Positions 9,592 through 18,761 of a stretch of 64,000 bases of DNA are shown here, in pieces; the first letter of the stretch is position 1; each line of letters begins with the position of its first letter. The stretch covers positions 265,660-329,659 of the forward strand of contig NZ_REFR01000014.1 of the NCBI RefSeq assembly GCF_003688555.1. The letters are read 5' to 3'. Both the position numbers and the translations under genes were made by a program. Source of the stretch: Eilatimonas milleporae (lineage in GTDB: Bacteria > Pseudomonadota > Alphaproteobacteria > Sphingomonadales > Kordiimonadaceae). The notes beneath the pieces were generated by a model. It saw nothing but the letters and a program-made list of their open reading frames with translations. It was not told the origin of the DNA and did no database searches.

Positions 9592-9923
9592 GGCAGGATC
9601 AAAGGCGTTGAAGATGCTCGAACAGCCATGCGCCAAGAGGTCAAAGGAGTCGATGCAAACGTTCACAAGCTCTCAGACCGTTTGGTCGATGCTGAGAGCA
9701 CGTCGGTAATTCAAGCGTACGAACGCAGGATCAGAAAATTAGAGCGCGGCACTTAGAATTGACAGAAAAACTCTCAAATGCCCCTAAACCGCAGCATACT
9801 TGGGAAGAGTTGTTCGAACACGCTATGGAATTCCTGTCAAGTCCTTGGAAACTCTGGGCCTCTGATAGATACGAGGACAAGCGCGCAGTCCTAAAACTCA
9901 CGTTTGCGGACCGATTAGCATGA
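9592..9923 (+). pseudogene. Serine recombinase C-terminal remnant, frameshifted
   Basis: Two adjacent frames rebuild the C-terminus of a large serine recombinase. The first reads IKGVEDARTAMRQEVKGVDA and then LVDAESTSVIQAYERRIRKLER, the coiled-coil region. After a single frameshift near 9750 the second reads HLELTEKLSNAPKPQHTWEEL, AMEFLSSPWKLWASDRYEDK and RAVLKLTFADRLA, then a stop. The PWKLWAS...R..VLKL.FADRLA pattern is the standard tail of alphaproteobacterial resolvase/recombinase-domain integrases. No catalytic domain is left. It sits 80 bp from tRNA-Arg, so it is probably the relic of the element that brought the adjacent segment. Confidence 0.75.
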
Positions 9924-10003
9924 GTTCGAAGGAAAGGGTTTTAACACCAAATATCTCTATGCACTTCAAGGCTTTAAAAGATTTTTGTGGGACAAAAAGG
10001 AAA

Positions 10004-10080
10004 TGGCGCGCCGGGGAGGATTCGAACCCCCGACCCCCAGATTCGTAGTCTGGTGCTCTATCCAGCTGAGCTACCGGCGC
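10004..10080 (-). tRNA. tRNA-Arg(ACG)
   Basis: 77-nt cloverleaf on the minus strand. The acceptor stem is GCGCCGG/CCGGCGC, the D arm GCTCAGCTGGATAGAGC, the anticodon stem CCAGA/TCTGG with loop CTACGAA (anticodon ACG), and the T arm GGGGG TTCGAAT CCTCC. The discriminator G and CCA are encoded. It is a probable integration target, given the recombinase relic just downstream of its 3' end. Confidence 0.95.
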
Positions 10081-10342
10081 CAAGCCGTCCTGCGTCATGG
10101 GGGTTTGAGGGTCTGTTTCCGCCGCCTGTTCGGCACCGGCCCCATGAGGCGTGCGGCGCAACCTAATCAGCTTGCCCGGCAAATGCAAGCCCCAATTGGT
10201 CGTGTACGCGGATGGGCCGCGGATGGGCCATGAGCCCCTGAAAATCGGCCTGGACAGGGCCGGCGGCCTTGCCAAGACCGGGCCGCGCGGTCTAGCGTCA
10301 CGGCCAAACGACGCCCTGACAAACCCCCACGGATATCCGGAC

Positions 10343-10930
10343 ATGACCCGCCGCCCGTTCCCGCCCACATCCCGCCCATCTGCGGCTCGTACAGCAAAGC
10401 GGGTGCCCACCCGGCGCGGCCTGGCCGCCCTGATCACGGTGACGGCGGTGACGGCCCTGTCCGCCTGCAGCGGCAGCGACTGGCCGCGTCTGAGCGACCC
10501 CCTGCCCAGGGCCGAGGACCGGCAGCGCGTGATCGAGCGCGCCCGGCCGGCGGAACCGCTGCGCGCGCCGGACCCGGTGCCCGCCACCGTGGCGGAGGCC
10601 GAAAGCCTTCTGTCCGCAATTGCCGCCGCCCTGCGGGCCGATCGCCAGGCGTTCGAGGCCGCCCTGTCCGCCTTGACGGACAACAGGCCGGAGGACACTG
10701 CACCGGTCGGGCGCAGCGACTGGATCGCCGCCCAACTGGCCCTGACGCGGCTGAGCCACACCAGCGAACGCCTGGACCCGCTGGCCGACATGGCCCCCGA
10801 TACCGAAACGGATGCCGACGCAAACACCGGCGCCATGGCCCCCGTCAGGGACCAGGCCGCCCGCCTGCGCCGCGAAACCGACGCCTATGTGGTCACCGCC
10901 CGCAAGCGCCTGGGCCGTCTGCAAAACTGA
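10343..10930 (+). CDS. Hypothetical lipoprotein
   Basis: 195 residues. A basic N-terminus is followed by a hydrophobic stretch (GLAALITVTAVTALSACSG) with lipobox LSAC, so it should be lipid-anchored after signal peptidase II. The remainder is alanine/arginine-rich and predicted helical (EAESLLSAIAAALRADRQAF), without a recognisable domain. ATG 10343 is preferred over upstream in-frame starts because it places the signal peptide at the N-terminus. The gene stands alone between tRNA-Arg and a convergent peptidase gene. Function unknown. Confidence 0.7.
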   Translation: MTRRPFPPTSRPSAARTAKRVPTRRGLAALITVTAVTALSACSGSDWPRLSDPLPRAEDRQRVIERARPAEPLRAPDPVPATVAEAESLLSAIAAALRADRQAFEAALSALTDNRPEDTAPVGRSDWIAAQLALTRLSHTSERLDPLADMAPDTETDADANTGAMAPVRDQAARLRRETDAYVVTARKRLGRLQN

Positions 10931-11052
10931 CCCCGTTTTCTTAGGGTCAATTCTCAGGATTAATTCCCAGAGCCCATTCCAAGGGCCAACCCAATCTGCG
11001 CGCGCGGTATGACTGTGCGTGAGGCACGGCAGGGCGCAGGCCGTGGCGGCAC

Positions 11053-11979
11053 TCAGGGCGTGGCGGCGGCAACCGCTTTTGCGACGGCGCGGACCACACA
11101 GTCCGCCGCCATCACCCCCGCCACGGTCAGGGCCAACGGTACAGGGGTATCAGGGGCATCCAAAGCGCGCGCGCCCGTGGACAGCGCGAACAGCGTATCG
11201 CCGTCAAACGGCGTGTGAATGGGCCGGATGGCACGGGCCAGGCCGTCCTGCGCCATAATCGCCAGGCGCCGACACTGCGCCTTGTCCAGGGCCAGATTGG
11301 TGGCCACCGCGCCAATGGTGGTGTTGCCGCCAAGCAGCCCGGCCTTGGGCAGCGTCACCCGGCCATGCACGGGAGCGGCGCCCCCGGCGGCATCGGTCAC
11401 CGCGCCGAAACTGTTGACGGCGATCAGCGCCGCGACCCGGATACCGTCATCGCTGACCAGGCTGGCGCTGCCGATCCCGCCGGCCCGGTCCCCGGCGCGG
11501 GCGCCGTAGCCCGCGCCGGCGGTGCCCTGGATAACGGGGCCATCGCTGACTGCCGCCAGAGCGTCCCGGCCCAGGCGGGCATAGGGCGGGGTCTCCCCCC
11601 AGTCCTTGTCGCCGCCATTGGCGAGGTCGAACAGAATGGCCGACGGCACCACCGGCACCGCCCGCGCGCCCAGGGGAAGTCCGGTGCCGCGCGCTGACAG
11701 GGCGGCGACCACGGCATCCGCCGCGCCGAGGCCGAACACCGACCCGCCCGACAGCACCAGGCCATGAAACCCGTCGACCAGACAGGTCGGGTCCAACGCG
11801 TCGGTGTCACGGGTGCCGGGCCCGCCGCCGCGCACATCCACCCCCATGGCGACCGGCCTGTCGGGCAGGATGACGGTAACACCGGTTTTCACATCCGCGT
11901 CCGCCGCCTGACCGACGGCGATGCCGTCAATATCCGTCAGACAGTCCTTCGGGCCGGGCCGGGTGATGGTGTCGTGCAT
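11053..11979 (-). CDS. P1/S58 family autoproteolytic peptidase (DmpA/NylC-like)
   Basis: 308 residues, an N-terminal-nucleophile hydrolase of the P1 family. Conserved parts are the N-terminal LTDIDGIAVGQAADADVKTG, the segment GLVLSGGSVFGLGAADAV, and NTTIGAVATN near residue 222, where the chain is expected to cleave itself before the threonine to create the nucleophile. Relatives are L-aminopeptidase/D-esterase and nylon-oligomer hydrolases; the native substrate is usually unknown. There is no signal peptide, so it is probably cytoplasmic. It is a monocistronic gene convergent with the lipoprotein gene. Confidence 0.85.
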   Translation of the reverse strand: MHDTITRPGPKDCLTDIDGIAVGQAADADVKTGVTVILPDRPVAMGVDVRGGGPGTRDTDALDPTCLVDGFHGLVLSGGSVFGLGAADAVVAALSARGTGLPLGARAVPVVPSAILFDLANGGDKDWGETPPYARLGRDALAAVSDGPVIQGTAGAGYGARAGDRAGGIGSASLVSDDGIRVAALIAVNSFGAVTDAAGGAAPVHGRVTLPKAGLLGGNTTIGAVATNLALDKAQCRRLAIMAQDGLARAIRPIHTPFDGDTLFALSTGARALDAPDTPVPLALTVAGVMAADCVVRAVAKAVAAATP

Positions 11980-12038
11980 GATTTCGTCTCCACACGGGTG
12001 GGCTGGGTTTGGGGGTGCATCGCCGGGCAGGCCGGTGG

Positions 12039-12090
12039 CCCGTCACAGATAGCCCGTCACAGATAGCCCGTCACAGATAGCCCGTCACAG
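12039..12090. repeat. Tandem 14-bp repeat, 3.7 units
   Basis: The unit CCCGTCACAGATAG occurs three times in full and once as CCCGTCACAG, without mismatch, between the P1 peptidase start and the histidine-kinase stop. Copy number could vary by slippage. Confidence 0.9.
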
Positions 12091-12110
12091 GCCCCAATCA
12101 CAGGCCAGTT

Positions 12111-13514
12111 TCACAGGCTGTCATCCTCGCCGGGCAGGCATATGGTGAACACCGTGCCGGTGCCGCCGGTTTCACCGACGGCGATGCGGCCGCCATGGGC
12201 GACGACGATATCGCGGGCGATCGACAGGCCCAGGCCCGACCCGCCGGGCCGCCCCGAGGACTGAAACGCCTTGAACAGGGTGGGGCGCAGGCTGTCGGGG
12301 ATGCCGGGGCCCTCGTCGCGGATGGCGATATGGGCGGTGCCATCCTCGTCCTTGGTGGCGGAAACATGGATGGCGCCGTGATCGTCCTGCACCTCGCGGG
12401 CGTTGCGGCACAGATTCATGATCACCCGGTGCAGCTGGTCCGGGTCGCCGTAAACGGTCAGCCCGTCCGCAATGTCGGAGGTAAAGCGGAAATGCGGTTC
12501 ATCCCGCAGGCCGAGGGCACTCGCCACCTCCACCACAAGGGCGTCCAGGTCGTACCACTGCTTCTCCGGGGCGGGTTCCGCCGCACGGCCGTGGCGGATG
12601 GTCCGCTCGCACAGGGCAATGGCGCGGCTGACCGCGTTGACCAATCGGTCCGAGACCCGCTTCACCCCCGGATGGTCCACCCGTTTCAGCGCGCCGGAGG
12701 ACAGCTGGATGGTGGACAAGATATTGCGCAGGTCATGATTGATCTTGGCCACCGCCTCGCCCAGTTCGGCGAGTCGCGCCTTTTGCTGCATGGACCGGCG
12801 CACATCCTGCTGCATGCGCGCCAGCTCCCGCTCGATAATGCCGATTTCATCGCGCCGCCGTGTGTGCGCCTTCAGCTTTGTCGGCCGGGTCGGTTGGCGG
12901 CTGAAGGCAACGATGTTGTTTTTCAGGCGGCGCATGGGCCTGACAACCAGCCAGTGCAGTGCCAGATAGACCAGAATACCGGTGAAAATGGACACCAGCA
13001 GCGACAACAGCAGAAGGCTGCGGGCATAATCGACCATGGCGTCGTAAAGCGGCGCCTCATCCAGGGTGATTTCCAGAAACCGTGTTGCCGGCAGCAGCGG
13101 GCGGCCCATCACCCGGATCACCCGCGTGCCCTTGGCGCCCAGCGCCTCGAACGCATCGCCGATCAGGCCGCCAAGCGTCGGATTGCGCAGGTCGTAACTG
13201 GCATTGGCCTCTTCCGGCATGGCGCCGAATCCCAGCATCAGGCTGATATCCTCACGCCGCATGACAACGGCGATCACTCCGGCGGTGGCCAGCAGTTCCT
13301 GCTCCAGCGCCGGGCTTACCGCATTGTTGGGCGCCTCCTCCAGGCTGAGGGCGGCGATCTGGGCGGCGACCAGGCGCTCCTCCAGATAGCTCTGGCGAAA
13401 GGCCGCCAGCGTCGGCACGAAGATCAGCGCTTCCAGAATGGTGACGAACAAAATCGTCAGCAGAAGCAGCCGGGAACGCAGACTGGATGTAAAAGGTCGG
13501 TAATAGTCGGACAT
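12111..13514 (-). CDS. Sensor histidine kinase
   Basis: 467-residue membrane histidine kinase. TM1 is at residues 16-38 (LLLLTILFVTILEALIFVPT), then a periplasmic sensor of about 130 residues, TM2 (SLLLLSLLVSIFTGILVYLA), HAMP-like linker, DHp helix with the phospho-acceptor in INHDLRNIL, and a HATPase_c domain. Its N box is NLCRNAREV, G1 box DEGPGIP and G2 box GGSGLGLSIARDIV. The N box has NLCRNA instead of the usual NL.NA spacing, as in a recognised alphaproteobacterial subgroup. No response regulator is adjacent, so the partner is encoded elsewhere. ATG 13514 is chosen over GTG 13517. Confidence 0.9.
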   Translation of the reverse strand: MSDYYRPFTSSLRSRLLLLTILFVTILEALIFVPTLAAFRQSYLEERLVAAQIAALSLEEAPNNAVSPALEQELLATAGVIAVVMRREDISLMLGFGAMPEEANASYDLRNPTLGGLIGDAFEALGAKGTRVIRVMGRPLLPATRFLEITLDEAPLYDAMVDYARSLLLLSLLVSIFTGILVYLALHWLVVRPMRRLKNNIVAFSRQPTRPTKLKAHTRRRDEIGIIERELARMQQDVRRSMQQKARLAELGEAVAKINHDLRNILSTIQLSSGALKRVDHPGVKRVSDRLVNAVSRAIALCERTIRHGRAAEPAPEKQWYDLDALVVEVASALGLRDEPHFRFTSDIADGLTVYGDPDQLHRVIMNLCRNAREVQDDHGAIHVSATKDEDGTAHIAIRDEGPGIPDSLRPTLFKAFQSSGRPGGSGLGLSIARDIVVAHGGRIAVGETGGTGTVFTICLPGEDDSL

Positions 13515-13748
13515 CACGGGCCGGATTTGGGAACGGACAGCGTCTATTTAGAAGCGGCCCCGCCGTCCATGCAAGCTGCAATCTCCGTCCACAGGGAACT
13601 ATTGCCCGGAACAGTTGCCCCAAAACAGGTACTCTGACACACTAACCGGGGATAGTGGTCCGCACCCGCCAACCGGGCCAGCGCCTCAAAGAGCGTTACC
13701 CAGGGCCGTGACTTCAGAGCCGACACCCAAACCCGGCACCGGCGGCAA

Positions 13749-13777
13749 TTGACACAGGCAGGCCAAGCCGGTATAGA
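13749..13777 (+). promoter_or_regulatory. Sigma-70-type promoter for rpmH
   Basis: TTGACA at 13749-13754, a 17-bp spacer and TATAGA at 13772-13777. This is the best -35/-10 match noticed in the window and lies 145 bp upstream of rpmH. The rest of 13515-13922 shows no gene. Confidence 0.7.
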
Positions 13778-13922
13778 GCCCGGCTATGTTTTCGCCGGGG
13801 CGCCCAACAGGGCCGCGCCGGATATGACACCGTCCGTTCGGGCATGGTTTTCCATTCACCGGACCGGGCAAACAAATCACGCCCCGCGCGCCCGCCGCGC
13901 CCGGCGAGTATGGAGAAGACCA

Positions 13923-14057
13923 GTGAAACGCACTTTTCAGCCCAGCGTCATCGTGCGCAAGCGCCGCCACGGTTTCCGCGCCCGTATGGCCACCGTTGCC
14001 GGCCGCAAGATCCTCAATGCGCGGCGCGGCAAGGGCCGCAAGCGCCTGTCCGCATAA
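13923..14057 (+). CDS. rpmH: 50S ribosomal protein L34
   Basis: 44 residues starting at GTG 13923: [20 protein letters not shown] continuing to KGRKRLSA. Length and sequence match bacterial L34 throughout; it is a component of the large ribosomal subunit near the exit tunnel. It heads the conserved cluster rpmH - rnpA - yidD - yidC - engB. The GTG start is fixed by the conserved KRTFQPS. Confidence 0.97.
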   Translation: MKRTFQPSVIVRKRRHGFRARMATVAGRKILNARRGKGRKRLSA

Positions 14058-14168
14058 GACGGCACCCGGCCCCTGACAGGGCCGGTCCGCGACCGGGCCG
14101 CAGGGACAAAGGGCGGGCACCCCCCGCGAAAATCCCGGCCGCACATAAGCCCGGCAACAGACAATTGC

Positions 14169-14201
14169 AGCCGACCGACGCCCCCCGTCGGTCGGCTTTA
14201 T
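14169..14201 (+). terminator. Intrinsic terminator/attenuator between rpmH and rnpA
   Basis: 12-bp stem (AGCCGACCGACG/CGTCGGTCGGCT) with a 5-nt loop, followed by TTATTCT. It would let rpmH be made in excess over the downstream genes. Confidence 0.75.
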
Positions 14202-14254
14202 TCTGTGATGCCATTTCTGTGACGACAGGACGGACAAAGGACGGATACGGGCAC

Positions 14255-15490
14255 ATGACGCAGACGGGGCAAGACAGGCCGAACCCATCGGCACCGCCCG
14301 GTACCGCCCCGGCGGTGGACGGGGGCACCATGTCCTCTGCGTCCCACAAGTCTCCAAAACGTCCTGAGTCCTCAAAGCCCCCTGAGTCGCAAACGCCCCG
14401 CATACAATACGGCCGGCTAACCCGGCGGGCCGAGTATCTGGCGGTCGCGGCAACGGGGCGCAAATGGATCACCCCGGCCTTTATCCTGCAGGCGAAACCC
14501 GGCGGCACCGGGGCCGGAGCGGAAACGGACGTCCGTCCCGAAGATCAAAGTGATAACCCGCCTGATCATCAGGCCGATACCCGGACCGATAGCCAGGCGG
14601 ACGACAAAGCAGGCACACCCGCCGGCGGCGCACGCATCGGCTTCACCGTCTCGCGCAAGGTGGGCAAGGCCGTGGTGCGCAACCGCGCCCGGCGCCGATT
14701 GAAGGACGCCGCCCGCGCCGTGCTGCCGCGTCACGCCGCGCCGGGCTGGGACTATGTTCTGGTGGGCCGACAGGCGGCGGTCGCCTACCCCTTCGACCGT
14801 TTGCAAAGTGACCTGAAATGGGCCCTGCGCAAGCTGGCGGCGGGCGCCGATTTGACAAAACCGGCAGGCCGGGGCCGACGCCCCTCCGGCGTGGCCGGCC
14901 GCACCGGGGGGCAAAACCCACCGGCCGACAAACGCGCCGCGAAAAAAAGGCCGACGACTGGCAACGGCCCTAAGAAAAACCGGGACACATCCCCCGCAGG
15001 TCACGACGCTCCCGGCACCGGGACGGACGATAGGGTCGCTGATAAAGCAGTCGACAAAACGGCGCCCGAAACCGGCAACAGGCATGATGCCTGCTGCTGT
15101 CAGGCCGGGCAAAACAGGGCGCGCCCCGCCGGCACCACCGGACCAAACGGACCGGTGGGTGCTGCCGGGGCCGGAAAAAACGACGCACCCCTCAGCCTGG
15201 CGGCGCGCGGTGCGGTCCTGCTGATACGCGGCTATCAGCTTGTTTTATCGCCACTTTTGGGACCGAACTGCCGGTTTCAGCCAACCTGCAGTCAATATGC
15301 GCTGGAAGCCGTGCGTCTGCACGGTGGACTCAAAGGGTCATGGCTGGCAATAAGGCGCGTCATGCGGTGTCACCCATGGGGGGGACACGGCTACGATCCG
15401 GTGACGCCGCGCGGCGTCACCGGGCATAAAAAAACACCAAAAGGCGGGCACGCCGGCAAGCAAGGCCGGCCAGCGCGCGAAAACAACTGA
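14255..15490 (+). CDS. rnpA-yidD: RNase P protein component fused in one frame to YidD membrane-insertion factor
   Basis: One uninterrupted frame, 411 residues from ATG 14255. The RnpA part starts at about residue 52 ([18 protein letters not shown]) and is split by an acidic, low-complexity insert (about residues 80-125). It continues with [20 protein letters not shown] and [12 protein letters not shown], the conserved RNR motif that contacts RNase P RNA. A linker of about 105 Lys/Gly/Pro-rich residues leads to YidD at about 312-384 ([47 protein letters not shown]). In most bacteria these are two overlapping genes. No stop separates them here. GTG in GPVGAAG (about 15155) could serve as an internal YidD start, so separate products are not excluded. 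The true RnpA start may be internal (ATG 14330). Confidence 0.85.
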   Translation: MTQTGQDRPNPSAPPGTAPAVDGGTMSSASHKSPKRPESSKPPESQTPRIQYGRLTRRAEYLAVAATGRKWITPAFILQAKPGGTGAGAETDVRPEDQSDNPPDHQADTRTDSQADDKAGTPAGGARIGFTVSRKVGKAVVRNRARRRLKDAARAVLPRHAAPGWDYVLVGRQAAVAYPFDRLQSDLKWALRKLAAGADLTKPAGRGRRPSGVAGRTGGQNPPADKRAAKKRPTTGNGPKKNRDTSPAGHDAPGTGTDDRVADKAVDKTAPETGNRHDACCCQAGQNRARPAGTTGPNGPVGAAGAGKNDAPLSLAARGAVLLIRGYQLVLSPLLGPNCRFQPTCSQYALEAVRLHGGLKGSWLAIRRVMRCHPWGGHGYDPVTPRGVTGHKKTPKGGHAGKQGRPARENN

Positions 15491-15510
15491 CTGTCGGGAT
15501 GATGTGAGTG

Positions 15511-17343
15511 ATGGGTGAGAACCGCAATCTGCTGGTGGCGCTGGGGCTGTCTCTGCTGGTGATGCTGGCCTATGACCAGCTGTATCTGAAACCGCAAATG
15601 GAGGCCGAGCGCCTGCGCTCCGAACAAATAGCCGCCGAAGAGGCCGCCAATCCGGCCGGCACCGATGCCACCCTCGCCCCCCAGGGTCCGGCACCCCAAG
15701 GCCCGGCGGCATCGCAGGACCTGACCCCGCGCGGCGCGGCGCCGGCGGCCGGTGCGGACACATCCGACACCCTGACGGCAAATATGGCGGCAAATGCGGC
15801 GAACGCCCCGCGCATCGCCATCAAGACCCCGGCGCTGGAGGGCAGCCTGTCCCTGCGCGGCGCGGTGCTGGACGATCTGGTGCTGGTGAACCACCGCGTC
15901 AGCGTCGAGGGCGACGCGGACAAGGTGCGCCTGCTGGCCCGGCCCGGCAGCGCCGAAAGCCATTATATCCGCTTCGGCTGGACGGCCCAGACGATGACAC
16001 AGACGACGGCCCAGGCGACCAATGGCGCCATCACACCGCTGGCCCCCGCCGCCGATACGCTGTGGCGGGCGGACGGGGACACACTTAGCCCCGACAGCCC
16101 GGTCACCCTGACCTGGGACAACGGCGCCGGCCAGACCTACACCATGACCATCGCGGTCGACGACCGGTTCCTGTTCACCGTGACGCAGACCGTGCGCAAC
16201 ACGGCGGCGACCACGCTGACGGTGGCCCCTTACGGCCTGATCAGCCGCCGCGACCTGCCGCAAGGCTTTGGCGGCGATGACATGTATATTCTGGACATCG
16301 GACCCATCGGCGTGTTCGGCGACAGTTACCGGCACATCAGTTACGAGGACGTGCGCGAGGACGGGTTCGAGGAAACCGGCTCGGTCAGCTGGCTCGGCTT
16401 TACCGACAAATACTGGATGACCGCCCTCGTCCCCGACCAGACCACCCCGCTGGCCGAGGCCCATATCCGCCATATCGGCGGCGCGGCGCCGTCCTTCCGC
16501 GCCGATTTCGTCAAGAACTGGCAACGTGTCGGCGCCGGCGACAGCGTCACGCTGACCCACCGCGTCTATGCCGGCGCCAAGATCGTCGGCGTCATCGACG
16601 ACTATGAAACCAAACACGACATCACCCTGTTCGACCGGGCCATCGACTGGGGCTGGTTCTACTTCCTGACCCGGCCGATTTTCGCCGGGCTGGAATTCTT
16701 TTTCGGCCTGACGGGCAATTTCGGTGTCGCCATTCTGCTGCTGACGGTGCTGATCAAGCTGGCGCTGTTCCCGCTGGCCAACAAATCCTATGTCTCCATG
16801 GCCCACATGAAAAAGGTCCAACCCAAGCTGAAGGCCCTTCAGGAACGCCACAAGGACGACAAGGCCCGCCTGCAACAGGAAATGATGGCCCTGTACCAGA
16901 AGGAAAAGATCAACCCGCTGGCCGGCTGTCTGCCGATCGTTGTGCAGATCCCGGTTTTCTTCGCCCTGTACAAGGTGCTGTTCGTCACGATTGAGATGCG
17001 CCACCAGCCGTTTTTCGGCTGGATCCGCGACCTGTCGGCGCCGGATCCGCTGACACCGGTCAATCTGTTCGGCCTCATCCCCTGGGACCCGCCCACCTTC
17101 ATCGCCATCGGCATCTGGCCGATCCTGATGGGCGTGACCATGTGGCTGCAGCAGAAGCTGAACCCGGCCCAGATGGACCCGACCCAGCAGCGCATCATGA
17201 ACCTGCTGCCGATCATCTTCACCTTCATCCTGGCCAATTTCGCCGCCGGGCTGGTGATTTACTGGACGTGGAACTCGCTGCTCAGCGTGGCACAGCAATG
17301 GGTCATCATGCGGCGCGAGGAAGCGCGCTCCGGCACGGACTGA
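15511..17343 (+). CDS. yidC: Membrane protein insertase YidC
   Basis: 610-residue Oxa1/YidC insertase of the inner membrane. TM1 is at the N-terminus (NLLVALGLSLLVMLAYDQLY), followed by an Ala/Pro-rich linker and the periplasmic beta-sandwich domain up to about residue 365. The conserved five-helix core follows, with FGVAILLLTVLIKLALFPLA, the cytoplasmic loop YVSMAHMKKVQPKLKALQER, PLAGCLPIVVQIPVFFALYK and the closing YWTWNSLLSVAQQWVIMRR. ATG 15511 is preferred over the adjoining GTG 15508. It follows the RnpA-YidD fusion by 20 bp, consistent with co-transcription of the two membrane-insertion factors. Confidence 0.97.
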   Translation: MGENRNLLVALGLSLLVMLAYDQLYLKPQMEAERLRSEQIAAEEAANPAGTDATLAPQGPAPQGPAASQDLTPRGAAPAAGADTSDTLTANMAANAANAPRIAIKTPALEGSLSLRGAVLDDLVLVNHRVSVEGDADKVRLLARPGSAESHYIRFGWTAQTMTQTTAQATNGAITPLAPAADTLWRADGDTLSPDSPVTLTWDNGAGQTYTMTIAVDDRFLFTVTQTVRNTAATTLTVAPYGLISRRDLPQGFGGDDMYILDIGPIGVFGDSYRHISYEDVREDGFEETGSVSWLGFTDKYWMTALVPDQTTPLAEAHIRHIGGAAPSFRADFVKNWQRVGAGDSVTLTHRVYAGAKIVGVIDDYETKHDITLFDRAIDWGWFYFLTRPIFAGLEFFFGLTGNFGVAILLLTVLIKLALFPLANKSYVSMAHMKKVQPKLKALQERHKDDKARLQQEMMALYQKEKINPLAGCLPIVVQIPVFFALYKVLFVTIEMRHQPFFGWIRDLSAPDPLTPVNLFGLIPWDPPTFIAIGIWPILMGVTMWLQQKLNPAQMDPTQQRIMNLLPIIFTFILANFAAGLVIYWTWNSLLSVAQQWVIMRREEARSGTD

Positions 17344-17409
17344 GACCGTGGCGGCCCCCGCTCCCATGACATGCGCCTCCACACACAGGCCCCGGCCGGA
17401 GGCCCGGCC

Positions 17410-18222
17410 ATGACCCGCAAGCCGCCTGCCGCCCGCAGTCAGGACAACGGCACCGGGAGGGGCCGTGGCAAGGGCAAGGACTTTGGCGAGGCCTCTGGCA
17501 GTCCCGCCGGTGCCCCAATGCCTGCGAGTGCAGACGGGGCTGCGGGGGCAAACGGTGGCGCCGGCGATGACGGCCCCGACGGGGACCGGGACGCCCGGCT
17601 CGCCGACATCGGGCGCCGCCTGTTCGCCGGCCAGGCCGATTTCGTCAAGGGGGCCGTTTCGCTGGACACCCTGCCGCCGCCGGACCGGCCCGAAATCGCC
17701 TTTGCCGGTCGCTCCAATGTGGGCAAGTCCAGCCTGCTGAACGCGCTCACCGGGCGCAAGGCTCTGGCGCGCACCTCCAACACCCCCGGCCGCACGCAGG
17801 AGCTGAACTATTTCCGCCTCGGCGACGGTATGGACCTGCCGCTCTATGTGGTGGACCTGCCCGGATACGGCTATGCCCGGGTCGAACGCAAACAGGTGGA
17901 ACGGTGGACGCGGCTGGTCAAGACCTATCTGCGCGGCCGGCCCAGCCTGCGCCGGGTCATGCTGCTGATCGATGCGCGGCACGGGCTGAAGGCCAATGAC
18001 CGTGAGATCATGACCATGCTGGACGAGGCCGCCGTCAACTATCAGCTGGTGCTGACCAAGATGGACAAGCTGAAAGTGTCCGAGCGCGCCGCCATCGCCG
18101 CCCGCGTCGCGGCCCAGGCGGCCGGCCATGTGGCCTGCCACCCCGTCATCCTGCCCACCAGCAGCGAAAAGGACTGGGGCCTCGGCGACCTGAAAGCGGA
18201 CATCGCCGGCCTGCTGGCCTGA
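17410..18222 (+). CDS. engB: Ribosome biogenesis GTPase EngB/YsxC
   Basis: 270 residues. A disordered Gly/Ala-rich N-terminus of about 75 residues precedes the TRAFAC GTPase core: G1 GRSNVGKSS, G2 region RTSNTPGRTQELNYF, G3 DLPGYGYA, G4 TKMDKL. The family assembles the 50S subunit. It follows yidC as in most alphaproteobacteria (spacing 66 bp). ATG 17410 is chosen; an ATG at 17371 would add 13 residues. The tail (SSEKDWGLGDLKADIAGLLA) is normal. Confidence 0.93.
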   Translation: MTRKPPAARSQDNGTGRGRGKGKDFGEASGSPAGAPMPASADGAAGANGGAGDDGPDGDRDARLADIGRRLFAGQADFVKGAVSLDTLPPPDRPEIAFAGRSNVGKSSLLNALTGRKALARTSNTPGRTQELNYFRLGDGMDLPLYVVDLPGYGYARVERKQVERWTRLVKTYLRGRPSLRRVMLLIDARHGLKANDREIMTMLDEAAVNYQLVLTKMDKLKVSERAAIAARVAAQAAGHVACHPVILPTSSEKDWGLGDLKADIAGLLA

Positions 18223-18422
18223 CGCGCGCCCGCAAATCTCACCCCACAAAAAAAGAACCCCACAACAGGGCTCCTCAGGCGAGCCCCAAAGGCAGAACAG
18301 GGCAGACTGGGCATCCATGAGGCGGCTTCAGGCCGGCGAACTGTCCCCACGCGCGCGTCTTGTCAGGGCCGGCACACTGCCGCCTGCGCGCAAATCACTG
18401 CCGTGACCGACCCGAACCAGTG

Positions 18423-18761
18423 TCAGGAAACCCCTACCAGCGCCTTCAGCGTGTCGGCGGCGGTGGCCTCCAGCCGGTCGAAATCATCGGGGCCGAGCGC
18501 CGGGCGGCCGGTTTTCGCCGCCAGTTCCATCTGGGCGCACAGCTCCCCCAGCTGCATGGCGCCGAACGAGCGCGCCGCGCTTTTCAGGGCATGGGCCTGC
18601 ACTTCGACCGTGTGGGGGTCGCCGGCCTCGAACGCGGGGCGCAGCGTGGTCATGCGGCTGGCGATTTCGCCGCGCAGGGCATCCAGCAAGCGCGGCAGCA
18701 CATCGCCGACCTCGCCCCGCCGCATTTCGATCACAGCCTTGTCCAGCAGGGCGTGGCTCAT
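18423..18761 (-). CDS. Histidine phosphotransfer (HPt) domain protein
   Basis: 112 residues forming one four-helix HPt domain. The phospho-accepting histidine lies in VQAHALKSAARSFGA, the standard HALKGSA-like motif, so it should relay phosphate between a hybrid kinase and a response regulator. Start ATG 18761 overlaps the stop of the DUF3253 gene by ATGA, so the two are translationally coupled. No kinase or regulator lies next to it; the histidine kinase at 12.1 kb is a possible but unproven partner. Confidence 0.8.
   Translation of the reverse strand: MSHALLDKAVIEMRRGEVGDVLPRLLDALRGEIASRMTTLRPAFEAGDPHTVEVQAHALKSAARSFGAMQLGELCAQMELAAKTGRPALGPDDFDRLEATAADTLKALVGVS

Noticed and set aside
9346..9666. 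106-codon minus frame as an intact gene
   Set aside because: Its first third is antisense to the recombinase relic and its end is a different frame from the protein-like tail at 9305-9397; at most it is part of a broken gene.
13515..13922. Chromosomal replication origin upstream of rpmH
   Set aside because: No dnaA gene and no cluster of DnaA boxes is visible; in alphaproteobacteria rpmH is usually not at oriC.
13686..14453. Minus-strand frame opposite rpmH/rnpA
   Set aside because: It covers conserved L34 and RnpA coding sequence on the other strand and has no protein-like composition.
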